Made by a program: the position numbers and the translations under genes. Positions 10,001 to 19,800 of a stretch of 21,987 bases of DNA are shown in pieces (position 1 is the stretch's first letter; each line of letters starts with the position of its first letter). The stretch comes from Corinectria fuckeliana (lineage: Eukaryota > Ascomycota > Sordariomycetes > Hypocreales > Nectriaceae). The stretch is taken from contig WPDH01000404.1 in NCBI GenBank assembly GCA_019137255.1, forward strand, positions 1 to 21,987. Direction: 5' to 3'. The notes under the pieces are model-generated. The model saw nothing but the letters and a program-made list of their open reading frames with translations, did no database searches and had not been told where the DNA came from.

Positions 10001-11885
10001 CCTAACTAAGATCTTAGGCACTAAGCCTGTTCTTAAGCCCTAGCCTCAGAGAGAGAAAAAGCAATACTAAAAGAAAGCCCCTTCTGAGCCCTCTAATTAT
10101 ACCACACGAAATTAGAGCTGACCTAACTACTAAAAGATGTATAACAGCCTAACTGTACCCACTAAGGTGTATAAAGAGTAAGATAAGATTATTAAGAAAG
10201 TCTAGCATATTATATTTATATTGCTAAAGGCATATAAAATTATACTAAATAAAATTATAGCCCTAAAGACCTAGAAGTAAGCTTAGAAATATAAGGACTA
10301 TATAAAAGTCTAGAGACTAGCTGAGGAAAAGTAATATAATAGTCTTATTAGTAAGGCTGTGTAGGACCTTATAGAGAGACTATAAGAGGCTTAAGTTCTT
10401 AACAGAAAATAGGTTTATAATATAAAATACCCTACTAATAAAGACTCTTACATAAGAGCCTAATAAGTGGTCTAGAGAGACTAAGAGTAAGGTGATAATT
10501 ACACTATTAGAGAGCTCTATATAGTAGTAGTATATATAGCCTCTGTGAGATTATTCTGCTTACTTGTGGCTATCTTAGACTATAAAACAGCTTAGTATAA
10601 TATTACTATAGTATTCCTAAATATAGTAGTAAAGAAAAAGATCTATATTAGGTAGCTATATAGCTTTAAAGATAGTATAAACTAAGTTTGCTTTTTTAAT
10701 AAAGCTCTTTATAGCCTTCTAATCTTCTTAGCCTGGTGGTTCTTTACAGCTACCTAAGAGCTTACCTTAATAGGCTTTAAGTCCTTAGTATTAGAGGTCT
10801 ATATCTTTAAGCATAAGGATAATATACTATTAATCCTCTATATAGATAATATAATTATAGCTGCCTAGATAAAGAAAAAGATTAATACTATTATAGATAA
10901 GATTAGCAGGTTATTTAAGATTAAGACTCTAGGAGAAATAAAAGACTTTTTAGGCCTTTAGATTATTAGAAAGAGAAATAACTATTATATCTATATTTAT
11001 TAGAGATACTATACTAAGAAGATTATTAAAAAATTCACTATAAGGTATCTTAAGCTAGCAAAAACATTATAGCCGCCTAAGTATAAAATCTTAGGCAACT
11101 AGAAGGATAATAAAGTTATTATACTATAGACCTAATAGCTTAAAAAAACAGGAAGTCTTAACTATCTATTAATAGGTATAAGACCTAATATTATATTTAT
11201 AACCTAGAAGATATATAAGGCTAATATAAGCCCTACTAAGTATTATAAGAAAGTAATAAAGCACCTTTTTTATTACCTTTATAGTATACTCTACTTAGCT
11301 CTTATACTAAGCAGTAAATATAATATTAGAAACCTAAAGCTCTAAGTATATATAAATGCTTTCTTTATAGATAACTATATAATATATTACTTAACTATAG
11401 GGCATATCATATTTGTTAGTAATAGACTAGTTCTTTAGAAATTAAAGAGGCAGACTATTATAGCAACCTTATTAATAAAGGTAGAGTTTATAAACCTAAC
11501 CCTAGTAGGAATATTAGCTTTATAGATATTATAGTTAATTAAGAAAGCTAGGCTAGAGCAGCCTAAGCCTTATATACTATTTACAGACAGCTAGAATATA
11601 AGACTAGCTATATTAAATAAGAGAAACACAGCAAGAACACATCATATTAATATACGCTTTAAATAGGTTATCTAACACACTAAGAAAGGCTATTTTGACT
11701 TTTAGCAGATTCGTATAGACGAGATAATTATAGACAGGCTGATAAAAGCGCTAAGGTATATAACCCATAAGAGATTTATAGTATAACTCTAGATGCGAAA
11801 GCCAGATGCCTAGGACATATAAAACACTAAGGAATTAGTCAATTTGATATAGAAAAGGGCTTATAAATATGTCACTTGTTTATAG
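7080..11885 (+). pseudogene. gag-pol polyprotein remnant of copia element 1
   Basis: This coded for the capsid and the enzymes that copy and insert the element. Gag spans about 7080-8240 and ends in a zinc knuckle at 8112-8168 (CINC...HHKADKY, the last Cys changed to Tyr). The protease active site at 8367-8375 reads NSR instead of DSG. In the integrase, the first catalytic Asp survives (8961-8963), the second reads Asn (9150-9152) and the Glu reads Lys (9258-9260) in EQNGYIK. The reverse transcriptase box at 10839-10850 reads YIDN for the usual YVDD. RNase H follows (about 11290-11830), with HHINIRF near the end. The frame closes at 11883-11885. Each listed change fits TpG to TpA or its complement. 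The longest intact piece is a 62-codon integrase fragment (9105-9293). No function remains. Confidence 0.9.
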
Positions 11886-11896
11886 GTTCCCTTAGC

Positions 11897-11906
11897 TGTG
11901 GGGTGG
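11897..11906 (+). promoter_or_regulatory. Polypurine tract before the 3' LTR
   Basis: The G-rich run GTGGGGTGG directly abuts the 3' LTR start, where plus-strand DNA synthesis is normally primed. It lies about 12-20 bp after the pol stop codon. Confidence 0.7.
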
Positions 11907-12020
11907 TGTTGAGGGGTGGTAGCCTAAGGCCACCACCTAGGGCACCTAAGGCCCACAACGCCGCCCCCTTAGAGCTAGCTAGTCAGATAGATCAATCCTA
12001 CAGCATCATTGCCAACAACA
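11907..12020 (+). repeat. 3' LTR of copia element 1 (114 bp)
   Basis: Same ends as the 5' copy. Where this copy is the mutated one (11921, 11926 and 11971), the changes are G-to-A in a TG context. Confidence 0.95.
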
Positions 12021-12025
12021 CATTG
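12021..12025. repeat. Target-site duplication CATTG, right copy
   Basis: Partner of 6728-6732. The pre-insertion site would have read GCATG-CATTG-CTTGG. Confidence 0.93.
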
Positions 12026-12592
12026 CTTGGAGCTTGGGTGCATCTCCAGTCGGTTGGGCGCGCCTCGGCTGTTAAATTGCAAGGCCAAGCAGCATCAAAA
12101 ATGTCTGTCACCGTCGCCAGTCTGGATTGGGGAGAGAGCCTGAGAGCATTGAGTCGGTTTGCGTGTTCTGCTTAGATAGGTACGACCCCATCTGCATTTG
12201 TCTCTGCTGCACCTTGCTTTGGCTGTTCTCCGTCGTCCGTCTTGCGGCTTGCATCCTCCTGCCTCCTGCCTCCTGCCTCCCTTTCCGCTTCCCCAGCATC
12301 AGATCAGCCTCCAACATTGGTCCTCTCCTCCGATCCGATCCGTCAATCTGTCTTATTCCACCACACGACCTTCAACAGAGGAGGGAGCTGCCCTCTCCAC
12401 CTTGCCGTGCCGTGCCACACCGTATTGCCTGTTAGCTGTCACTGCGTGTGCTGAGTGTTGTTGCTCCCTCTCGCCTAGCTCCTGGGTTCGTTCTTTCCCC
12501 CAAGACTCCAACATCCAACCTACTCGAGCCCGCGCCATCCGCCGTCAACTCGCCGCCAAGCGCCAGCTCATCGTCGGGCCCATGTCGTCCTA
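12026..12592 (+). promoter_or_regulatory. SSK1 proximal promoter and 5' leader
   Basis: This stretch of balanced composition lies between the copia element and the SSK1 start. It has pyrimidine-rich tracts typical of fungal core promoters and leaders, including a GCCTCCT tandem at about 12261-12281. I see no clear TATA box. From 12104 to 12581 there is no further ATG on the plus strand, unusual by chance over about 480 bp and consistent with much of it being transcribed leader. The only ATGs belong to two short upstream ORFs. The transcription start cannot be placed from sequence. Confidence 0.55.
12101..12175 (+). CDS. Candidate upstream ORF, 24 codons
   Basis: It begins ATGTCTGTC in a favourable context (AAAA before the ATG, A at -3) and ends with TAG. 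The peptide (MSVTVASLDWGESL and ten more residues) matches no family I know. If the SSK1 transcript starts upstream of 12101, this ORF would be met first by scanning ribosomes and could reduce SSK1 translation. If transcription starts downstream, it is irrelevant. I saw no splice path joining it to SSK1. Confidence 0.3.
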   Translation: MSVTVASLDWGESLRALSRFACSA

Positions 12593-12593
12593 A
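12582..12593 (+). CDS. Minimal upstream ORF (Met-Ser-Ser-stop) overlapping the SSK1 start
   Basis: ATG TCG TCC TAA ends on the same A that begins the SSK1 ATG (TAATG). Both ATGs have C at -3, so neither context is strong. Such an overlap could allow termination-reinitiation onto SSK1, or leaky scanning could bypass it. The arrangement is plain in the sequence; any regulatory effect is inferred. Confidence 0.4.
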   Translation: MSS

Positions 12594-15334
12594 TGGGCGC
12601 CACCGCCATTGCCTCGCGCCTGAGAGCAAAGTTCTCACGACGACACTCGGCAACGGCATCGTCCCTGGCTTCGTCGGTTCAGAGCGTCGCGGATACATCG
12701 TCCCTCGGGAGCCGCCATCGTTGGGATTGGCATCGAGGACGCGATCAAAGTCATGTTGAAGCTCATGACGACCGAGGCCACGATGGCAACCAGGACGACC
12801 AAGATCAGGACCATTCAATCTCTCGCCAAGCTGTCAGCCAGAAGAACTATGCCACGCTAGGAAGCTCAAGTTTTGACAGCAACACACTAGATCTGAATCT
12901 CAACGAGGAAGCTCCGGCTGGTGGCCCGCGTCAGCGACACCAACACCACCAAGCAGGCGTCGACGACACTGACGATGCTACCACCAGATGCAGGACCCGA
13001 GCAGCACAACCGAAGTCAAAGGAACCAGCACCAGCTTCGCCCAGGCCAACTCCCGTTTCATCCACTTCCACTTCCATTTCCACACAGGCGGTCCCACCCG
13101 CTGCGCATGTGCCGGCAGCGGCTGATGCAGCGGATACAGCGCCCGACGACCCAAACAACCCGCTAAAACCGCCTGGTCCCTGGCAGAGCCGCCGCGGCTT
13201 GGCCCCTAACGACCACCTGGGCAACGATCTGCAAGCTTCTTGGCACGTTCCGCCGCAGCCTCAACCTCAAACGCAACCAAACTCTACCACTTCGACAACG
13301 CACTCGCCCGAGCCATCGCCATCCTCCTCGCCCGCACGACCACCACGTGCCCGTCCATCCTACTCGAACCTCGATCGCATCCACGAGGACAGCTTTGCTG
13401 ATACCTCGTCGTCCCCGGCTGCCCACTCTGACGCCGACGTCGACGTCGATACTGAGGCTGATCCGCGCGACCATGACTACCCGCTGAGTCCAGGCTTCGC
13501 TCCCTCCGTCTCATCGCCAGCATCTGCTCCTATTGTAACAAGCGTGACGACTGCGACAACTCCGGCAGTCAGCTTTGCTCCATCCCCTGGTCTTCAACCA
13601 GCCAGAAGCCTCTCCTCTTCGTCACCATCGCCTCGTCCGCCTGGTCCACCTCGACGTCAGAGCCTTCTCTCCAACCGTCAATCGACCTTGATCAACACTC
13701 TCCTCCACAGTCCACTCCCGACTGAGTCCGGCGCTGAGCCCACGCTGTTGCTCCCCATCGACGCCAACATGATCACCCGCAAGATCTGGGTCAAGCGCCC
13801 GCATGCTTCCCCGACTCTTGTCACCATCAACGAGGACGATCTTGTCGACGATGTTCGAGATATGATCTTGCGCAAATATGCCAACTCCCTCGGCCGAACT
13901 TTTGATTCACCCGACCTCAATATTTGCATCATCCCTCGCGACCAGCACAAGGAGCGCCTCCTGGGTCCCGAGGAGCCTATGGGTCGCACCTTGGACGCCT
14001 ACTTTCCCGGTGGCCAAACGGTCGATGAGGCCCTCATCATCGACATTCCTCGCCGTGCCCCCAAAGCTTCCCCCCATCTGGTTCCGCACGCCTCCAACGC
14101 CTACTCTCACGACGACGTTCGACCCTCGGAAGCCGGGGAAGGCTACTTTCCTCCCGTCAACGCTGGAGCCTCGCCACATCTTCCAATTACAGTTCCAGCA
14201 CACGGCAACTCGCAAGCGCCGCACTCCATTGCAGTCCTAGGCACCGGCCAACTTCCTCTCATCCCATCGCCAGGCGGTGGGAGGTCGTCACGCACGTACC
14301 GTGAACGGCCCGAACGCCCCAGGCTAGGTCGAACCCATACTTCGTCTCCTACGATTCTAGCCAACGGTGCACCTGTCTCCGCCACCGCCCATGGCACCCA
14401 CGGCACTCTCGGTACGCAGCACTTCATTCCTAGGCTGCCTCATGTTCGAACTCACTCAAATTCCTCAGACGCCATCGGCATGCCTCCTCCTGTAGCTCCT
14501 CCTCTTCCGACCCCACCAGCTCCTGAACCCTCGCATACGCAAGTTGCGACTCCTCCAGCAAGAATCTCGTCTCCTCGGCCCTCCACTACACGTATAAAAA
14601 AGGCAAAGAATCCGGAGCATCCGAGTCTACCGCCAGGTATGCTCAATGGTAGTGTTCCACCAATTAATGTCCTCATTGTCGAGGACAACCCGATCAATCT
14701 AAAGCTCTTAGAAGCTTTCGTCAAGCGGTTAAAGGTCCGGTGGCAATCAGCCATGAATGGCCGAGATGCCGTCAAGAAATGGAGAACTGGTGGCTTCCAT
14801 CTTGTTTTGATGGACATTCAACTGCCAGTCATGAATGGTCTTGAAGCCACAAGGGAGATTCGCCGGTTAGAGAGGGTCAACTCTATTGGCGTCTTTTCAT
14901 CTACGCCAAGCAGCGGCCTACCGGAGGAAGAGATCACCGATGAGCTGAAGGACCAAGACCGGCTTGAAAACCTTGCTCTGTTCATGAGCCCGGTTATTAT
15001 CGTGGCCTTGACCGCTAGCTCCCTGCAGAGCGACAGGCACGAAGCCCTGGCCGCTGGCTGCAACGACTTCTTGACCAAGGTATGTACTAGATTCACTAAC
15101 ACCACTATCAAGACGAAGGCTTAGGCAGCAGGCTAACTCATCACTTAGCCTGTCAACTTCGTCTGGCTGGAACGAAAAGTCATGGAATGGGGCTGCATGC
15201 AAGCTTTGATCGATTTCGACGGCTGGAGAAAATGGAAGGTCATTTCCCAGGAAGCTGAGGAAAACGAGGCCGCCAAGAAGGCTGCGGCTGCGGCTGCTAA
15301 GGTCAAGTCGAAGAAGAACAAGCAGTTATCTTGA
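12593..15334 (+). CDS. SSK1: SSK1-type response regulator of the HOG stress pathway (exons 12593-15079 and 15149-15334)
   Basis: Ssk1 receives phosphate from the histidine kinase/HPt phosphorelay and, when unphosphorylated, activates the Ssk2-type MAPKKK leading to Hog1. Splicing gives 890 residues. Residues 1-30 are basic and Ser-rich (ASRLRAKFSRRHS), as at Ssk1 N-termini. Residues 60-390 are low-complexity Pro/Ser/Thr, probably disordered, with an RRQS site at Ser357. Residues 393-486 are the conserved fungal Ssk1 block (RKIWVKRPHASPTLVTI to VDEALIIDIP). The receiver spans about 691-850: acidic pair Glu697-Asp698 in VEDN, phosphoacceptor Asp741 in LMDIQLPVMNG, Thr807 in ALTAS, and Lys829-Pro830. 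A Lys/Ala-rich tail ends the protein. The next in-frame ATG is codon 393, inside the conserved block, which supports the 12593 start. All receiver catalytic residues are intact and there is no sign of RIP. Confidence 0.93.
15080..15148 (+). other. SSK1: Spliceosomal intron of SSK1 (69 nt, phase 0)
   Basis: The donor is GTATGT at 15080, the branch site CTAAC at 15133-15137 and the acceptor CTTAG ending at 15148. Reading through instead gives a stop at 15122-15124 and loses the receiver's last helix. Splicing restores LTK joined to PVNFVWLE, exactly as receiver domains require. Confidence 0.93.
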
Positions 15335-15886
15335 CGGCCTATTTGTCAACTATTATTGAGAAGCTGTACAAGCCTCAACTCGCCAACACCGGCCAACCTA
15401 GGCCCTAATCATCTCCTATGTATGCCACCCCGGTCCAACAGAGGATGAACTGTTGAGTTGGAAGCGATCCTTGTATATTCATCTGAGTTGAGGATAGCGG
15501 CTTCAGTCAACCGACTCGTCTCTTTCTCACTGAATTATCGGGCAAGCATTGTTAACTGTTCTGAGGGCTACATGCAATATACAACGTAATGAAGCTCTGG
15601 ATTTAGATATTATGTAATTTCCGGTAAGAGCTGGGGGATGCATTATAATGGCTGGGCAGATGGGGATGGCGCAAGTGAAGAAGAATACGAACTTTACGTC
15701 GAAGCTCCATTTTAAATATGTAAGTAATCAATCTATTAGAGACTTGTCCAAATAGATATACTTCACCTATGGCCAGATGCGCAGCTTTGATTAATGTTAT
15801 CATACTAGATACCATTCTATGAAGACTCTGTCGTCGTTGGCGATAATAGTAAAGCAGTTAGATAGTATTGATGTGACTGCGTGTAT
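15335..15886 (+). other. SSK1 3' flank
   Basis: Non-coding DNA of balanced composition between the SSK1 stop and the next transposon. It should hold the 3' untranslated region and polyadenylation site; AT-rich stretches near 15470-15480 and 15575-15620 could serve, but no exact AATAAA is seen. The 70-codon minus frame at 15603-15815 shows no domain and is not called. Confidence 0.5.
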
Positions 15887-16030
15887 TGTGTAACTGTACT
15901 AAGCTAGGAAAAGGGGCGGAACGGTGAGTCCCTAAGGGGATCGCTGTTGTCGCTAGATGCCTAGCATCTAAGGCAGAAATATGGACGGTGCCTGATAGCA
16001 GGCCTGACTAGTGGTCCTACTACTAACACA
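15887..16030 (-). repeat. Probable 3' LTR of copia element 2 (about 144 bp), spared from RIP
   Basis: On the minus strand it begins TGTGTTAG at 16030 and ends TTACACA near 15887, giving TG...CA ends with TGTGT/ACACA inverted termini. A purine tract precedes it. It keeps normal composition beside a ruined interior, as do the LTRs of copia element 1. Small hairpins lie inside (GCCTG/CAGGC at 15990-16003, GATGC/GCATC near 15956-15968). The left border could be a few bases off. The second LTR is not visible, so this is not proven by a pair. Confidence 0.5.
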
Positions 16031-16037
16031 CCCTCTT
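16031..16037 (-). promoter_or_regulatory. Polypurine tract of copia element 2
   Basis: On the minus strand AAGAGGG lies directly before TGTGTTAG, the position expected for the plus-strand primer. Confidence 0.5.
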
Positions 16038-16830
16038 AGACTGGCTGCTAGGGGCAGTTAGTCTGACTGACTAATAAGACTATTTATAACTATCTGATAG
16101 TACTAGCTAGCTAATTTCTTAGTGTTTCTAGCTTTTAAAAATAAGAGAATTCTTACTAGGGCTAAAATTAAACTCTAGTGTTAATCTAAAAGTATAATAG
16201 CTCTAGCTAGTGCCTTAAGGTAATAGTTAGAGCTACTATATAAGATCCTAGCTTTAAAAAGAAGGTAATAAGAGAAAGAAGTTATTATTATATTTAGTAA
16301 AAGTATAAGAATTAACCCTTCTTAGGCTTTTAAGTTAGTATTTTATATTAGCTACTAGAGAGGGTTTTAAAATTATATAATATATAGTAACTCTAACTAT
16401 TATACTAAACTAACCTTTTTATTATTATAATAATAATATTACTAATCTTAATATATAAGGCTAACTTATTATATTAATATCTTAATACCTAATAGGGCTA
16501 TAAGATTATAGCTCTTATATTTTATTATATTAGTTAAGCAGCCTAATTAGTATAGCTAATTATTTAATATTAAATTAAAAGATTAAAAGATATTAACTAT
16601 ATAGGAAAATTATATTTTAATACTATTTTTTAAGCTCTTTAGAAATCTCTTTAGCTAAGTAATATAATAATATTACTTCTAATCTTATTTACCTCTTTTT
16701 TATATTAATAAGTTATTTAACTTAAAAGTAAATAAGATTATTATAAAGCTAAAAACTAAAAGATCCTTTAAGTATTTTTCTTTTTTAATTTAATAGTAAG
16801 ATAATATAAGAAATTATAAGTATTACTAGG
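16038..16830. other. AT-rich non-coding stretch between pol 2 and its LTR
   Basis: Between the end of the RNase H remnant (about 16810-16830) and the LTR there are about 790 bp in which I see no coding motif. RIP increases away from the LTR. An imperfect 11-bp inverted repeat (16038-16048 with 16054-16064) sits next to the polypurine tract. The length is large for a copia 3' region, so a further insertion may be hidden here. Confidence 0.4.
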
Positions 16831-19800
16831 CTTATTATATAGCTCTATCTAAGACTATATATATTTATAATTATATAATAAAAGTTATATATTTTTATTC
16901 TAAAAGAGGCTTTATAAGGCTATCTACTAGTATTTAGGCTATAAGTAGCTAAGATATCTTAACTTTACTCTTTTAAATAAGCTTATAAACCTAGTAATAA
17001 TAAATATTAATATACTAAAGTGTTATAACTAGCTTAGCTAACTGCTTTATAATTAGCTGGATTATATTAATATTATTATACTAGATTTAAGCTATATTTT
17101 AAATCTTAATATTAACCTTCTTAAGAAGTTAACTTAAAGCTAGCTATTTCTTAACTATACTTATAAGAGTAAGTAACTTAGCTTTTATACTTAATATAGT
17201 AATTATATCTTACTTTATAGCCTTCTAAGTAATAAGACCTTTATATAGTATAACTACCTAGCCTTATAAGAACTTTCTAGTTGTTAAGTAGTCTCTAAAA
17301 GCTATATTTATAGCTATAAAGAGATTTTCCTAATTTTTAGTTACTATATAGTAAATATAAAGCTTTCTAATATTATAAAAATAGCTAATATACTATTTTA
17401 CTACTTTATTATACTTAAGACTTAGCTAATAACTAAATTAACTAAGCTTTAATAATATATAAGATATATTAAGCCTTATAGTATTAGCAGGATAACTTAT
17501 ATTACCTACTTTTACTTTATACTTTAAGATAAGACTAAAGCTAGTTTTATATATTATAAGTATAAGAATTTATAAGAGTAGAAAGGTTTTTTTCTTATAG
17601 ATTTTTAGTTTTTTACTATCTAACTTAAATTTTCTAGCTATAGTTAAAATATATAACTCTTAAGAGAGCTAAAAGTAACTTATTATATAGTTCTTAATAA
17701 TCTTAATTCTTAAAAACTAGTATAGCTCTTTTAGGTTTTTAATCTAATACTTTATTATTAAGATATTATAAACTTATTACTATTTGCTTTTAAACTTTTT
17801 TAGCTATATTATAATAATATTATTTATATAGAAAAAGATAAAAAGCTTTTTATACTTAAAAATATAAGAGTTTTTCTTATAAGCTTTAAAGCCTTAACTA
17901 GTAAAAAAGTAGGTAAGATTCTTATATTATAGTTTTAGTAATATTTATAAGCTGTAAAGAGCTTTTAAAAGCTTTAAAAAGACTCTCTTTTTAAATATTT
18001 CTAATAGTAAGTAGTAGTAAACCTCTCTGCTTAATAAAGCTTTAATAAAAGTGTTAATAATATTATATTAATATATATTAAGGTTTTTCTTATAGTATTT
18101 TATATATATTACTTAAAAAGTCTTATACACTAAGGTAAATATATAAGTTTTAGCTTTATTCTTATTTTACTTATTACTATAAGCTACTAGGTGTATCTTA
18201 AAGTATATTATATAGCTTTATTTATTAACCTTATATATAAATACCTATTTAAGGTTAATAAGCTAAATATTATTATTTAGCTTATCTATAAGAATCTTCT
18301 TATAAGCTTTTTTATTTTTTAGGTTTTTAATCTCTAAAAGAAGGCTTATATACTACTAAGATACTTATAAAAAGGTTATAACCTGCTTATATAACCTTAA
18401 GATAAGTAGTATTATACTAATATAAAAAGAATATTTTCTTATATTTAAAAGAGTTATATTAATAATATACTTTACCTTAGTATACTTTTTAAGTTTTTTT
18501 TACTTTTATATCTTAAGAGCTTTCTTTAAGAGCTTTTAACTATAGTGCCTAAAGATTATATTAGCTTTTTAAAAATACTAGTTATAATCTTTTTAAGTCT
18601 TTTATAATAATTCCTTTAGTAACTAAAAAGAGATATTATTAGAGTTATTATATAAGTATAAATTAGTCTTACTATTTATTTTATCTCTTAATATCTTATT
18701 AACTTATTTTAATATAATAATCTATATATTAACTAAACTATTATTATCTAATAAGTCTTATAATTTTAAACTTTTTATAAGATTATTAAGTTTTATAAAG
18801 TTATTACTATTTTTAGCTTATATAGCTAATAAGATATTATTTATAATCTTAAGTAATAAATTATATAAGAGTATTATACTTACTATCTTATATAGTAAGC
18901 TAAACTAATATAAAGTATTATTAAGAAAAGTAACTTATCTTATAGCTTTTCTAGTAAGAGAGAAAAAAAGTAAAATAGTTTTAGATATAGTTTTAATACT
19001 TCTAATCTTAAAAGTGCTTTTCTTTTCTTATAAAGTCTTAGTTTAAAGTTACTATTACTAAGTATATTAAACTTCTTTTTACTATTATATCTCTCTTAGA
19101 GATATTATAAGTAGTGCTTAAATTTATAACTTTATAAGGTTTAAAAAAGACTTTATAATTACTATATTAAGACTATCTTTCTTACTAATATTTTTATTAT
19201 TAAAGACCTTTCTTATATTAATTTAGTCTAAGATTTTATAAGTATATTTTTTATAAGCTTTTATATTTTTCTTATATCTTAAATTAAAGTATTTTTACTT
19301 ATTAAACTATATATTAATAGAGATTATAACCTTCTTACCTTAAGTTGCTAATATATAAATTATATATTATAACTTACTCTTATAGCTAATAAGATACCTA
19401 ATATAAGCTCTTTTTATAAGTAGGCTTAAAAGCTTATATAACTTAATATATTCTAAGACAGCTATAGTTATTAGGTAGGCTAAGCACTTAAAGACCTTAA
19501 TATATACTTATAAGAGCCTTATATTCTTAGAGATATAACTATATATAAAGATATTATTTTTAACCTAGTCTTATTAGAGCTAGTAGGAGATTACTTACTA
19601 ATTTTTCTTTTAATAAGATATATAGTTAAGAAGGTATACTACTATATAGTATATTTTAAAAGTAAGCTCTTCTAAGAGTTTTAACTTTTTAATTATAACT
19701 TTACTCTTAACCTTAATAATTCTTTCTAATATTTTAATACTCTTATTTTATATTAGGGTTAATAAAATAGACTTATAGATAATTATACTATTATTTTTAA

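Larger units (their letters stand above)
6733..12020 (+). mobile_element. Complete but RIP-inactivated Ty1/copia LTR retrotransposon (5288 bp)
   Basis: All structural parts of a copia element are present in order: a 114-bp 5' LTR, a primer-binding site, a gag-pol remnant with protease, integrase, reverse transcriptase and RNase H in the copia order (integrase before reverse transcriptase), a polypurine tract, a 114-bp 3' LTR and a CATTG target duplication. The internal region is AT-rich with many TAA/TAG stops, yet it keeps more CpA and TpG than the blocks further out. The LTRs and about 60-80 bp next to them are nearly untouched. The element is inserted in the sense orientation upstream of SSK1. 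Confidence 0.93.

Noticed and set aside
11876..12175. 99-codon plus-strand open frame over the 3' LTR
   Set aside because: It is a chance read through the polypurine tract, LTR and SSK1 upstream DNA. Only its last 24 codons, from the ATG at 12101, were kept as a candidate upstream ORF.
12198..12593. 131-codon plus-strand frame ending at the SSK1 start
   Set aside because: Its only ATG is the one at 12582, so only the Met-Ser-Ser upstream ORF is supported.
12432..15202. Several minus-strand and alternate plus frames of 60-130 codons overlapping SSK1
   Set aside because: They are shadows of the GC-rich SSK1 coding sequence; the SSK1 frame alone carries conserved domains.
15603..15815. 70-codon minus-strand open frame in the SSK1 3' flank
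   Set aside because: No domain, short, and inside the expected 3' untranslated region.
17760..18400. Plus-strand reading with a 42-codon stop-free run, at first taken as coding
   Set aside because: The minus strand of the same region carries the copia reverse transcriptase box (YINNI at 17816-17830) in the right order with RNase H and integrase, so the plus reading is a shadow.
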